From: Chthonomonas calidirosea
GTDB lineage: Bacteria > Armatimonadota > Fimbriimonadia > Fimbriimonadales > Fimbriimonadaceae
Direction: 5' to 3'
DNA: 64,000 nt
Assembly (NCBI GenBank): GCA_945882415.1
Contig: CAMCWC010000007.1
Location: forward strand, 62,001-126,000
Shown here one piece after another: positions 27,301 to 34,015 of the stretch. The translations under genes and the position numbers were made by a program. The stretch's first letter is position 1; each line of letters starts with the position of its first letter. The notes below the pieces were generated by a model, which had not been told where the DNA came from, ran no database searches, and was given only the letters and a program-made list of their open reading frames with translations.

Positions 27301-27544
27301 CGCCATCCGGGGACCAAACTGGGTTATCGTCGTATTCGACGTTTGAGGTCAGCGGGGTTGCCTTTCCGCCGGTGCTGCTGGTTACCCAGATGTCACCTTG
27401 GTACGCAAAGGCAAGTCGTGTGCCGTCTGCGCTAAGCGCAAGCGAGCGCACTCCAAACAACGGAGTCGGCTTCGGCGCACCCAACTGTGCGGTCGTAAGC
27501 ACCGGGGTCATAAGCAAGGCTAGGGCATTCATTCTCAGGTTCAC
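24398..27544 (-). CDS. Tricorn-like S41 protease with beta-propeller, PDZ and tail-specific protease domains
   Basis: 1048 residues from a GTG at 27544 (an ATG at 27532 is four codons later; the leader MNALALLMTPVLTTAQ works with either). WD40/PD40 propeller blades fill about 25-660 (SPDGEWIAFSSARNG, WSPDSKYVAYAEV, WTPDGKAIFYVSDREGAERL). A helical linker and a PDZ domain (about 750-860; AKSKLVAGEVVTKINGVAVS) follow, then the S41 core: IDVRNNGGGNTSD, the nucleophile Ser955 in QTSFSNAEMFP, and a C-terminal GVVPDFMLEVDPD. This is the tricorn protease architecture; with the signal peptide it would act outside the cytoplasm on oligopeptides. Confidence 0.92.
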   Translation of the reverse strand: MNLRMNALALLMTPVLTTAQLGAPKPTPLFGVRSLALSADGTRLAFAYQGDIWVTSSTGGKATPLTSNVEYDDNPVWSPDGEWIAFSSARNGNNEIYVVPADGGTPKRITYHSGNDVPSDWSPDGSKILFSGSRDSRWASVFTVDVTTGKFVSHFSDLMSIGDPKFSPDGQKVLYRRFGFPWNRARYEGSNAAQMWVYDLNAKKRSNLRDTSLQHLWSNWTAAGIHTVTMTTKVPSSSYVNKPIPKVKYTVGGTPNIYQIDASGKANPVTKFEGDGVRFLTVAKKKTVVAFERDGEIYVSTEGDAPKKISITANVDDKTATEERLVLTSGAQDFSLSPNGETVVFTARYDLWTVPVKKGKGPNKDDATRLTTWEGSDEEAIWTPDGKAIFYVSDREGAERLYRMDIATKESKAITTVDADVSSLQITPDKKSLSFWQTGKQGGLYIVSVDGGTAKRVLERTGNSAFDYSWSPDSKYVAYAEVLNGSGYYYWESAQNIYVVNVETGKVNDVTQLNAQHFAPRWSADGKYLYYGGNRAGDALYILPLQPEETRASEIELEYKKPKEPVKVEIDFDGIETRSRRFVSLPVTGNIQVDPETGAIYFSSNGEIQRVDYSGENARSVVPGGGVRNFQIAADGKQIEFSRGGQINLLNIRVPQFPTQTVAFRADWTRDLRLERKAAFSQFWREFNRGFYDANFHGRDWVALRAKYERYLPSVGHRNDMATVLGMMVGELEASHSEVSPAPAPAPISSQQSAHLGFTFDYDWQGEGIKIKEVPARTPGSFAKSKLVAGEVVTKINGVAVSANEALYRDVLNEETGRELTLTVRNRAGETREVKYRAMSGGEFNGLVFANLLESRRKYVEQKSNGKASYVHIAGMSQPELDRFQQQVWQVMKDKKALIIDVRNNGGGNTSDRILDILERQPNAVYQVRDEAPIVGPGQVANFPMVVLHNQTSFSNAEMFPNSMKARKLATLIGMPTPGYVIYTNGFQLVDGTIARMPGTGVYRLDGSPLENMGVVPDFMLEVDPDAFFSGKDVQLDKAIDVLVQQVK

Positions 27545-27568
27545 GTTACCCGCTACCCAGATCGTATG

Positions 27569-27596
27569 TTAACAATCCAAATTGAGGGCGTACACT
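27569..27596 (+). promoter_or_regulatory. Promoter for the zinc-ribbon/hisF operon, leaderless type
   Basis: TTAACA (27569-27574), 16 bp, TACACT (27591-27596), then 6 nt to the ATG at 27603. This is the best -35/-10 pair among the leaderless-type promoters in the window. Confidence 0.55.
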
Positions 27597-27602
27597 AGCC
27601 GT

Positions 27603-27821
27603 ATGACGCGGCGATACAACTCAGAAGGGATCGCAAGGGAGGACTTGCTGGTTGCCTTACGCACGCCTAGACAAGTGAAGATGGCGCGCAGCACCAACGC
27701 GTGCCTTCTCTGCTGCGCCAGCAATGTCAACGAAGCTGGGTTGTGTAATGTCTGCTACTCGCTTTTGAACGGTGAAGAGCTGAATCTGGCCTGTCGCTGG
27801 CTTGCGGGACTTGGACCGTAG
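27603..27821 (+). CDS. Zinc-ribbon-like small protein
   Basis: 72 residues from the ATG at 27603, chosen because a -10-like TACACT ends 6 nt upstream. A CxxC-x10-CxxC pattern (CLLCCASNVNEAGLCNVC) predicts a small zinc ribbon. The N-terminal half is basic (TRRYNSEGIAREDLLVALRT). There is no family I can name. Its stop directly abuts the ATG of the membrane-anchored protein at 27822, so translation is probably coupled, and hisF follows in the same operon. Confidence 0.7.
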   Translation: MTRRYNSEGIAREDLLVALRTPRQVKMARSTNACLLCCASNVNEAGLCNVCYSLLNGEELNLACRWLAGLGP

Positions 27822-28610
27822 ATGGGTCCTGCGCTCGCCGTCATCGGCTTTGCCATTGGGTTCATCATTGCCTACATCTTCATCCGCCGCCGTCCGGCAA
27901 AGGTGTATGCGCATGCCGAGCTCTGGGTGCCGGTGAACACCGAAACGATTCCTGACCAAGCGGCGGTGATGAACCGGATGCTTCAGGACCTGACTTACGC
28001 CAAACGCGGGCGGTCGCCTATTTCTCCGGCCGAGGGACTCATCTTCTCCGATGTTCGGCTCGACATCAATGTCGTGAAGCGCGCCAAGAACGTGGCGCTG
28101 TTTGAGAAGGTCGGCTTTACTGATGCCGTCGCTTTTGTTCGGCTTCAGTACATCAGCGAGATTCCGCTGAAGGATCGGCGGCACCTGCAATTCCTCACTT
28201 TTGCCGCTGAGGCGTACATGAACTTGACGGAGGGTCCCGGGATATACAACGTTCTCACCGAACGCTTTTGGCCAGCTTCGGAAGTGCGCGACCGACTACT
28301 GTCTAACCCGCAAGGCAACACTCCCGAATGGTGGCTCGATGTTCATTGGCGCAGCGAAGGCGAAGCTGGTTACGCCGAAACCGTCGGTCTTCGCAATCTC
28401 GGGTTCGATGAACTCCGCACGCCGCTGACCGACCCGGATCAACGCTGGCTGATTACCGAGATGGTCGAGTTTGCCGCGCACAGGATTTGGGAAGAGATGA
28501 AGATTCCGGCGTTGGTCACGCACTCGGCGCATGGCGATGCCTTTGAGATTCAGCTTCGGCCCAAGCGCAAGTCGGTCGAAGTACGGATAATGCGAATCCA
28601 AGCCTCATGA
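27822..28610 (+). CDS. Membrane-anchored protein of unknown function
   Basis: 262 residues. A single N-terminal membrane segment ([19 protein letters not shown]) followed by RRRP fixes the soluble part in the cytoplasm (positive-inside). The body is a mixed alpha/beta domain of about 230 residues with no motif I recognise (for example [18 protein letters not shown] and [20 protein letters not shown]). It begins right at the stop of the zinc-ribbon gene and overlaps hisF by 4 nt (28607-28610). Confidence 0.65.
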   Translation: MGPALAVIGFAIGFIIAYIFIRRRPAKVYAHAELWVPVNTETIPDQAAVMNRMLQDLTYAKRGRSPISPAEGLIFSDVRLDINVVKRAKNVALFEKVGFTDAVAFVRLQYISEIPLKDRRHLQFLTFAAEAYMNLTEGPGIYNVLTERFWPASEVRDRLLSNPQGNTPEWWLDVHWRSEGEAGYAETVGLRNLGFDELRTPLTDPDQRWLITEMVEFAAHRIWEEMKIPALVTHSAHGDAFEIQLRPKRKSVEVRIMRIQAS

Positions 28611-29365
28611 GTTCTGTCCGCCTCATTCCATGCCTCGACATTCGCGACGGACGCGTGGTGAAAGGTACGAACTTTGTCGATATCCGCGACGCCGGCGACC
28701 CGATCGAGCTCGGCAAATTTTATGACCGCGAAGGAGCCGATGAGCTAGTCTTCCTCGACATCACCGCCTCGCACGAATCCCGCGCGCCGGTGATTGCACT
28801 TGCCGAGCGTGTGGCAGAGGAGATCTTTATTCCCTTCACCGTCGGCGGCGGCATCCGGACGGTTGAGGCGATTCGGGACGCGCTTGCGGCGGGCGCCGAT
28901 AAGGTGAGTTTGAACACGGCGGCGATTCAGAATCCGCTCCTTATCCGCGAATCGGCAGAGAAGTTTGGCGCGCAGTGCATTGTTGTCGCGATCGACGCGA
29001 AGCGGTCGGGGGATTCCTGGAACGTCTTTACCCACGGCGGTCGGAACGACACCGGCCTCGATGCCATCGAATGGGCCCGAACCGCCACCGAATGCGGCGC
29101 CGGGGAGATTCTGCTGACCAGCATGGACGGCGACGGGACCCGCGAAGGTTATGACTTGGCGCTGACTCGAGCAGTCAGCGAAGCCGTCGAAGTCCCCGTC
29201 ATCGCCAGCGGCGGCGCCGGGATTCCTTCGCACTTGACGGCAGCGGTTCGAGAAGGCAAGGCGGATGCTGTGCTGCTAGCGGGGATTATTCACGACGGCG
29301 TCTATCGGATTCGGGAGCTGAAGGAAGCGATGGCGGCGGATGGATTGCCGATGCGGCTCGTTTAA
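28607..29365 (+). CDS. hisF: Imidazole glycerol phosphate synthase cyclase subunit HisF
   Basis: 252 residues, the usual HisF length. A (beta/alpha)8 barrel that uses ammonia from HisH to turn PRFAR into imidazole glycerol phosphate and AICAR, step five of histidine synthesis. The catalytic residues Asp11 ([14 protein letters not shown]) and Asp130 (VVAIDAKR) are present, as are the phosphate-binding FTVGGGIRT and IASGGAG. No other his gene is in the window; it is third in an operon with two unknown proteins, overlapping the second by ATGA. Confidence 0.97.
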   Translation: MSSVRLIPCLDIRDGRVVKGTNFVDIRDAGDPIELGKFYDREGADELVFLDITASHESRAPVIALAERVAEEIFIPFTVGGGIRTVEAIRDALAAGADKVSLNTAAIQNPLLIRESAEKFGAQCIVVAIDAKRSGDSWNVFTHGGRNDTGLDAIEWARTATECGAGEILLTSMDGDGTREGYDLALTRAVSEAVEVPVIASGGAGIPSHLTAAVREGKADAVLLAGIIHDGVYRIRELKEAMAADGLPMRLV

Positions 29366-29427
29366 GTGTTCCAACGAGCCTGTTTGCTTCATTCCGGCAA
29401 TGATTACCCGATAACCAATAGATCACC

Positions 29428-29817
29428 ATGGCTAACGAAGTCCAAAGAATGAGCGCGCTGGAACTGGCCGAGTCAGAGCCCCTTAGTGCTCAGGAACTTG
29501 AGGCATGTGCCTTCTTTCACGACTTCTGGATCGATTCCATTTCCTTAACCGTAACCGAAGACGGCACCGACGTATGCCTGCAAGGATCGGAAGTTATTGA
29601 GTCAGTTGCGAACCCCGACGAGTACGAGCGATCTCAAATGCAAGTTCACTTTATTGATTACGACGGTCCGGACATCCGACAGGTTGAGATCGAGATGGTG
29701 TACCGCGGAAAGTTCGCCCAGCTCGCTCAGTCCGTCGGCGTTCAGTTCACTTTTTCTGGTCAGCGCGAGTGGCTTTTTGCTTGCAAGTGGGTAAAGCTTT
29801 GTCGAGCGAAGAGGTAA
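29428..29817 (+). CDS. Small acidic protein of unknown function (tandem pair, first)
   Basis: 129 residues, acidic and soluble, no leader. The central part FIDYDGPDIRQVEIEMVYRG and the later REWLFACKWVK resemble in order and spacing parts of the next gene's product (FLGFDGPD and SWLFRF), so the two look like diverged tandem copies. Small orphans of this type are often immunity-like or regulatory proteins, but nothing in the sequence proves it. It follows hisF by 62 nt and is 12 nt upstream of its partner. Confidence 0.55.
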   Translation: MANEVQRMSALELAESEPLSAQELEACAFFHDFWIDSISLTVTEDGTDVCLQGSEVIESVANPDEYERSQMQVHFIDYDGPDIRQVEIEMVYRGKFAQLAQSVGVQFTFSGQREWLFACKWVKLCRAKR

Positions 29818-29829
29818 CGATTCTTCTCC

Positions 29830-30321
29830 ATGGGACAAAGCGACATGAAAGGACTTGAACCACTCCAACTTGGTCTCCGTTGGTCTGCGGACGGCGCAGA
29901 ACTTCGGCGGTCGCTATTCCCGCAACTGGCAACGTGTACCGGCACAACTCCCGCATTTTTCGACTTCACGATTGGGCATCGTGCGATCGCGCAAGAAGAA
30001 CTGACGCTCAATCTGGTGATGCCGTTCCTCTGGCCAAATTCGCAGATCGCGCAGATCCAGACGGAGATCAAGTTCCTGGGCTTTGATGGACCAGACCTAG
30101 GCACGTTACCGACATCCCAGGTTCAGTGGATCGAATTCGAGCGGTTGCGTGAAGACTATATCGCTTCAATTTCTTTCGCTAACGCCCCTTCATGGTTGTT
30201 CCGCTTTCGAGAAACCAGGGAAGTTGGCTTCAATGAATTGACTATGCGTAGCTATCGGTATCAAGAAAGCCGCTACTCGTCACTGCCGCCAGACAGCACG
30301 ATCATCGCATCCACAGGTTGA
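29830..30321 (+). CDS. Small protein of unknown function (tandem pair, second)
   Basis: 163 residues, soluble, no leader. An alternative start MKGLEPLQLG is five codons in. It carries the FxGFDGPDL motif shared with the preceding gene and ends in a Ser/Tyr-rich stretch (YRYQESRYSSLPP). Probably co-transcribed with the gene 12 nt upstream. Its last 49 nt overlap a small membrane protein encoded on the other strand. Confidence 0.55.
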   Translation: MGQSDMKGLEPLQLGLRWSADGAELRRSLFPQLATCTGTTPAFFDFTIGHRAIAQEELTLNLVMPFLWPNSQIAQIQTEIKFLGFDGPDLGTLPTSQVQWIEFERLREDYIASISFANAPSWLFRFRETREVGFNELTMRSYRYQESRYSSLPPDSTIIASTG

Positions 30322-30476
30322 GCTGTACAAATGGCAATCACGGAAAGCAAGGACAAGGCCACCGTTCCTACCCACCACCAGCGTCCCACTTGGCGCTGCT
30401 TGATCACCAAGAACAAAATCCGAAGGATCAAGCAAAACGAGACCGCAATCCCAGCAAGTCCTATCCAGAGAGGCAT
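30273..30476 (-). CDS. Two-TM small membrane protein
   Basis: 67 residues with two membrane helices (WIGLAGIAVSFCLILRILFL and GTVALSLLSVIAICTA) joined by a basic loop (IKQRQVGRWWW). A stop codon lies a few codons upstream in frame, which fixes the start at 30476, and a TAATCT -10-like hexamer ends exactly 6 nt before that ATG. This combination makes a real gene more likely than a chance frame even though it overlaps the end of the opposite gene (30273-30321). No family is recognised. Confidence 0.5.
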   Translation of the reverse strand: MPLWIGLAGIAVSFCLILRILFLVIKQRQVGRWWWVGTVALSLLSVIAICTAQPVDAMIVLSGGSDE

Positions 30477-30482
30477 AGGTCG

Positions 30483-30488
30483 AGATTA
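30483..30488 (-). promoter_or_regulatory. -10-like element for the 30476 gene, leaderless type
   Basis: TAATCT on the minus strand, 6 nt before the ATG at 30476. Confidence 0.4.
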
Positions 30489-30623
30489 CCGGCTCGCTCG
30501 AGACAAGACCCACAATCAGGCCCTTGACGAACTCATTTAAAGAACTAGACAAATATTACGATTGGCTTCCGGAAAGCTTCATCTAAAATGACAAAGAACT
30601 GAGGAGATGAAGACAGAACCTTG

Positions 30624-31379
30624 ATGAGCGGACCAGAGGACAAGTGGGCGAGGCTAAGGCCGGATCCTCGAGTACGCGATTCGCACGGATACAGAATTTT
30701 TGAAATGTATCGGGAATCATACAATCCTGATTTCTTGCGACAAGCTAACTCGGAAAGGGCAAACGGCATTTACATTCGGCATCCGGAAGATCCTCCGGAA
30801 CTCGGATACTGGTACCTGCAGGATTGGAGCCATGTCATCAGGTGCCGGATCGTTGATTATGAGAACCGCTCCCTTGCTGCGCTCCAGCACCTTGCCAAGC
30901 TTAAGTCCCTATCGTTGGAAGTTGAATCAAAAGACGAGCTCCAGTTCGATTGGTTTCCTTCCCTAACGGATCTTGGGATGATCTGGCACGAAAAACGAAA
31001 GAACGTGCTCCAGGTTGAGGGTCTCGACAAGTTAGTGTTGTTCTACTTTAAGCCCAAACCGCTCGCCGAGGAACCCCGTCTAACCAGGCTTCAGGATCTC
31101 GCTGTCTTCTCGGCCAACTTCAGTTCGGTAGAAATGTTCAGCGCATCTCAAGACCTGCGGAAAATTCGCCTTGCCGATTGCCGAAAGTTTGAGGACATCG
31201 GCTCGCTCGCGCTCTTTCCGAAACTGGAAGATATCGAAATCCAAGGGTTCAAAAGGCTAGAAAACTTGAGCCAGTTTAACAACTTCCCAAGTCTTAAGAA
31301 GCTACGAATTGAAGGCTACTCTCGCCACGTTCCGGAGGGCGTTTTCCGGCCAGACCTTGAGGTCCGATTCAGTATGTAA
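30624..31379 (+). CDS. Leucine-rich-repeat-like protein
   Basis: 251 residues from the ATG at 30624 (a TTG precedes it). The second half is a run of about six short LRR-like units: LKSLSLEV, FPSLTDLGMI, LQDLAVFS, LRKIRLADCRKFEDI, FPKLEDIEIQGFKRLENL and FPSLKKLRIEGY. The N-terminal 80 residues are different and Arg/Tyr-rich. No signal peptide, so it is probably a cytoplasmic binding scaffold. It may belong with the orphan genes just before it; nothing more can be said. Confidence 0.6.
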   Translation: MSGPEDKWARLRPDPRVRDSHGYRIFEMYRESYNPDFLRQANSERANGIYIRHPEDPPELGYWYLQDWSHVIRCRIVDYENRSLAALQHLAKLKSLSLEVESKDELQFDWFPSLTDLGMIWHEKRKNVLQVEGLDKLVLFYFKPKPLAEEPRLTRLQDLAVFSANFSSVEMFSASQDLRKIRLADCRKFEDIGSLALFPKLEDIEIQGFKRLENLSQFNNFPSLKKLRIEGYSRHVPEGVFRPDLEVRFSM

Positions 31380-31436
31380 GCCCCGGCCATTCCCCTAAAC
31401 AGCACTCTCCTGCATAGGGGATTCGAACCTAACGAA

Positions 31437-32699
31437 TCAACGAACCGTTAGGTAACCGAACTGTTTCACCGTCTGCCCGTCGATGGTGATTTCAAAGGTT
31501 ACCGGGAACGTTCCGACCGTGTTTGCGGGAACATAAACCTCAAATCCCTGCCGCTCGCGGCCGCGTGGCGCGACGGCGAAGGGCTTCTCGAAACCGTTTA
31601 GCAATCTCAATGGTTCGGGAACCGAAACTTTCACTCGGCCGGTAACTCGCTTGCCGGAGTTTGATCGGATGTAAAAACCTTCCTTGAATGCCTTATCCTG
31701 CGCCTCTGTCTTTCGGCGTTGATACACCAAGTCAAAGTCCACAACCGGGGCGATTCGGTAGCTGGTCTGGATGAGTCCTTCAAGGCCGTCTCGGAACTTA
31801 AGCTGACCACGCACAAGTCGATAGCCTTGGATGGCACCGGCGGCGACGGACGTCTCGTAGTCGAGGAACGCTCGACCCTTGTTGTCGAACGGTGGAAACG
31901 GCGCGTCCAGCGCATTGGTGTACTCCTTCGCCACGCCTTCCGACCGCAAGTTCAGCCGGGCCAAGCCAATCGCATTCGTACCCTCGAAACCAAACCGCAA
32001 CCGGATCATCTGGTTTTCCACGACCGGCTTTCCTTCTCCTTCGGGCTTGAAAACCAGCTTTTCTGGAAGGCCCGCTCCGCGCTCAAAGACCGTTTCTACC
32101 GCCGTCACCATGCGCGGCAAGTAAGGTTCGGCCGGAGCCACCGCGCCGGAAACAACGTCCATTCGCAGACCGATCTTTCGCTTCGGGTCCTCAATCAGCG
32201 TCCCAATTCCCGGATCGGTGATGCTTGCCTCCACAAAGGTCTTCCCTTCCACCGTGCTGGCTTTTGCCACCGAAGACAGAGCAAACCCAGGAATCTCGAT
32301 CCAAGCTGGTCCGAGCGCGCTGGTCGCGTTCAAAATCCGCCCGCTGACCGTCGGCTTCAAGGTCGCATCCACGGAAATCCGAATCTCGACGTTATCCTCG
32401 CCAATCAGCCAACCGTTGTTGCGAAGGTCAAGCGACGTAATGACCGTGCTACCGGGCTGCATCAAGGCGGCGACGTGAACTTTGCCCGGCTCCCATTGGA
32501 AGTAGGTGACGTTCGAAACCTCGCTAACGAGGGGATCCCACTCTTCCGGCGAAAATTGGCCGTCAATTACGGGAGAAACGGCAATGCGCTTCGACTCAGC
32601 GAAGACTTGCGCCGTGGAGAAAGGGTTGGTTTGGCCGACTGGCTGCGGTGCCGAAATTGGCACCGCGGCCAGCGAAAGAAGGGCCAACGGTGTGAGCAT
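31437..32699 (-). CDS. Secreted protein with CBM9-like N-terminal domain
   Basis: 420 residues with a hydrophobic leader (MLTPLALLSLAAVPISA). Residues about 38-190 begin with 'IAVSPVIDGQFSPEEWD', the opening strand of family 9 carbohydrate-binding (DOMON-like) domains, and continue with ITSLDLRNNGWLIGEDNVEI. The remainder is predicted beta-rich with Ig-like ends (GFEVYVPANTVGTFPVTF). It starts 18 nt after the ftsZ stop on the same strand, so it may share its transcript, which is an odd partner for ftsZ. Confidence 0.65.
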   Translation of the reverse strand: MLTPLALLSLAAVPISAPQPVGQTNPFSTAQVFAESKRIAVSPVIDGQFSPEEWDPLVSEVSNVTYFQWEPGKVHVAALMQPGSTVITSLDLRNNGWLIGEDNVEIRISVDATLKPTVSGRILNATSALGPAWIEIPGFALSSVAKASTVEGKTFVEASITDPGIGTLIEDPKRKIGLRMDVVSGAVAPAEPYLPRMVTAVETVFERGAGLPEKLVFKPEGEGKPVVENQMIRLRFGFEGTNAIGLARLNLRSEGVAKEYTNALDAPFPPFDNKGRAFLDYETSVAAGAIQGYRLVRGQLKFRDGLEGLIQTSYRIAPVVDFDLVYQRRKTEAQDKAFKEGFYIRSNSGKRVTGRVKVSVPEPLRLLNGFEKPFAVAPRGRERQGFEVYVPANTVGTFPVTFEITIDGQTVKQFGYLTVR

Positions 32700-32717
32700 A
32701 TAGCTCTAGACGAACAA

Positions 32718-33884
32718 CTAGGCGTTTTGACGCTTGCGATGCTCGCGCAAGAAGGCAGGAATGTCCAAATCGGAGTCATCGAACACTTCTGCTGGGTTTG
32801 GTGCCGAAACTCGGCTGGCTCCGGACCGCTCAACCGACTGTCGATCGACCGAAAGTCGTTCGACCTGCGGAGCTGGCTCTACGGCCGCAACCTGCGGAAC
32901 CACGACCGTCGTCGGTGCTTCCTTGGCAACTTGTGCTTCTGGCGTTCCATGCTCGAATCCAGTGGCAAGCACGGTGATTCGAACCGTGTTCTCCATGCTG
33001 GAATCCACCACGGTGCCGAAGTAGATGTTGACGTCGTCTGCGTCGCAAAGACCCTGGATGTAGCCCATGGCTTCCGTGGTCTCGGCAAGGGTCAGATCGT
33101 CGGAACTGGTGATGTTGACCAGCAAGCCACGCGCGCCGTGGATCGTCTGCTCGAGCAATGGCGAGTTGGTCGCCGATTGTGCGGCCTGAAGCGCACGCTG
33201 GTCGCCAACGCCAAAGCCGATGCCCATAAGCGCTGGTCCCGCGTTCTGCATGACCGCGCGAACGTCGGCAAAGTCGACGTTGATTTGGCCGGGAACGGTG
33301 ATGATATCGGAGATGCCCTGAACACCCTGTCGAAGCACGTCGTCCGCAACCCGGAACGCATCCACCAAGGTCGCCTTCCGCTCGACCACGTTCATCAGTC
33401 GGTCGTTCGGAATCGTGATCATGGTGTCGACTCGGCCCATGAGGCTGGTGACACCCTGGCTCGCGAGCTTGGCTCGTCGATTGCCTTCAAAAAGAAATGG
33501 TCGAGTAACCACCGCAACCGTCAGCGCGCCGATCTCTTTTGCGAGTTCTGCAATCACGGGTGCTGCGCCGGTGCCGGTGCCGCCGCCCATGCCAGCGGTG
33601 ATGAAGACCATGTCGGCCCCTTCCAAAATCTTGCGAATATCGTTTCGCGATTCCTCGGCCGCGGCTTTGCCCACCTCGGGGTTTCCGCCGGCTCCGAGGC
33701 CGCGCGTCAGGTTTCCGCCGAGCTGCAGCTTTCGGTCTGCATTACTCAGGTCAAGAACCTGAACATCCGTGTTCATGGCGATAAATTCCACGCCTCGGAT
33801 GCCGCTTTCAATCATTCGCTGGACCGCATTAGATCCACCGCCGCCAACGCCAATTACTTTTATTACTGCAGTTTGAGAAGTCAA
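32718..33884 (-). CDS. ftsZ: Cell division GTPase FtsZ
   Basis: 388 residues. The tubulin signature [12 protein letters not shown] (98-109) and the T7 loop NVDFAD (202-207), which completes GTP hydrolysis in the neighbouring subunit, are intact. The C-terminal linker is short and ends in a conserved peptide, [13 protein letters not shown], that would bind FtsA-type partners. The start is a TTG preceded by GAGGAA; upstream the frame meets a TAA before any ATG or GTG, so TTG is the only reasonable start. It is not next to ftsA, ftsQ or mur genes, so it is outside a standard dcw cluster. Confidence 0.97.
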   Translation of the reverse strand: MTSQTAVIKVIGVGGGGSNAVQRMIESGIRGVEFIAMNTDVQVLDLSNADRKLQLGGNLTRGLGAGGNPEVGKAAAEESRNDIRKILEGADMVFITAGMGGGTGTGAAPVIAELAKEIGALTVAVVTRPFLFEGNRRAKLASQGVTSLMGRVDTMITIPNDRLMNVVERKATLVDAFRVADDVLRQGVQGISDIITVPGQINVDFADVRAVMQNAGPALMGIGFGVGDQRALQAAQSATNSPLLEQTIHGARGLLVNITSSDDLTLAETTEAMGYIQGLCDADDVNIYFGTVVDSSMENTVRITVLATGFEHGTPEAQVAKEAPTTVVVPQVAAVEPAPQVERLSVDRQSVERSGASRVSAPNPAEVFDDSDLDIPAFLREHRKRQNA

Positions 33885-34015
33885 ATCGAGCTTCCTCGCG
33901 GACCCAGTGGTCCTTTGTTAAGATTAGAGTGTAGACCCGTTGTGTGTGGGTTTGGTGTGGATAACCTTACATTTTAAAGATTTTTAGGTCTTTTCGGGCT
34001 AAGCTAACGCACGTC

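Noticed and set aside
30331-30540. Plus-strand frame across the two-TM protein
   Set aside because: Highly basic, Gln/Asn-rich product with no fold pattern; it mirrors the membrane-protein codons of the other strand.
31410-31436. A GGTTCGAATCC-like T-arm on the minus strand after the CBM9-like gene
   Set aside because: The flanking bases do not pair as a T stem and no anticodon or acceptor arm can be drawn, so it is not a tRNA. I also see no integrase that would make it an attachment site.
31719-33977. A 752-codon open frame on the plus strand opposite ftsZ and the CBM9-like gene
   Set aside because: It is His/Arg/Asn-rich, runs through two well-supported minus-strand genes, and lacks any domain. 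It is an antisense shadow of GC-rich codons.
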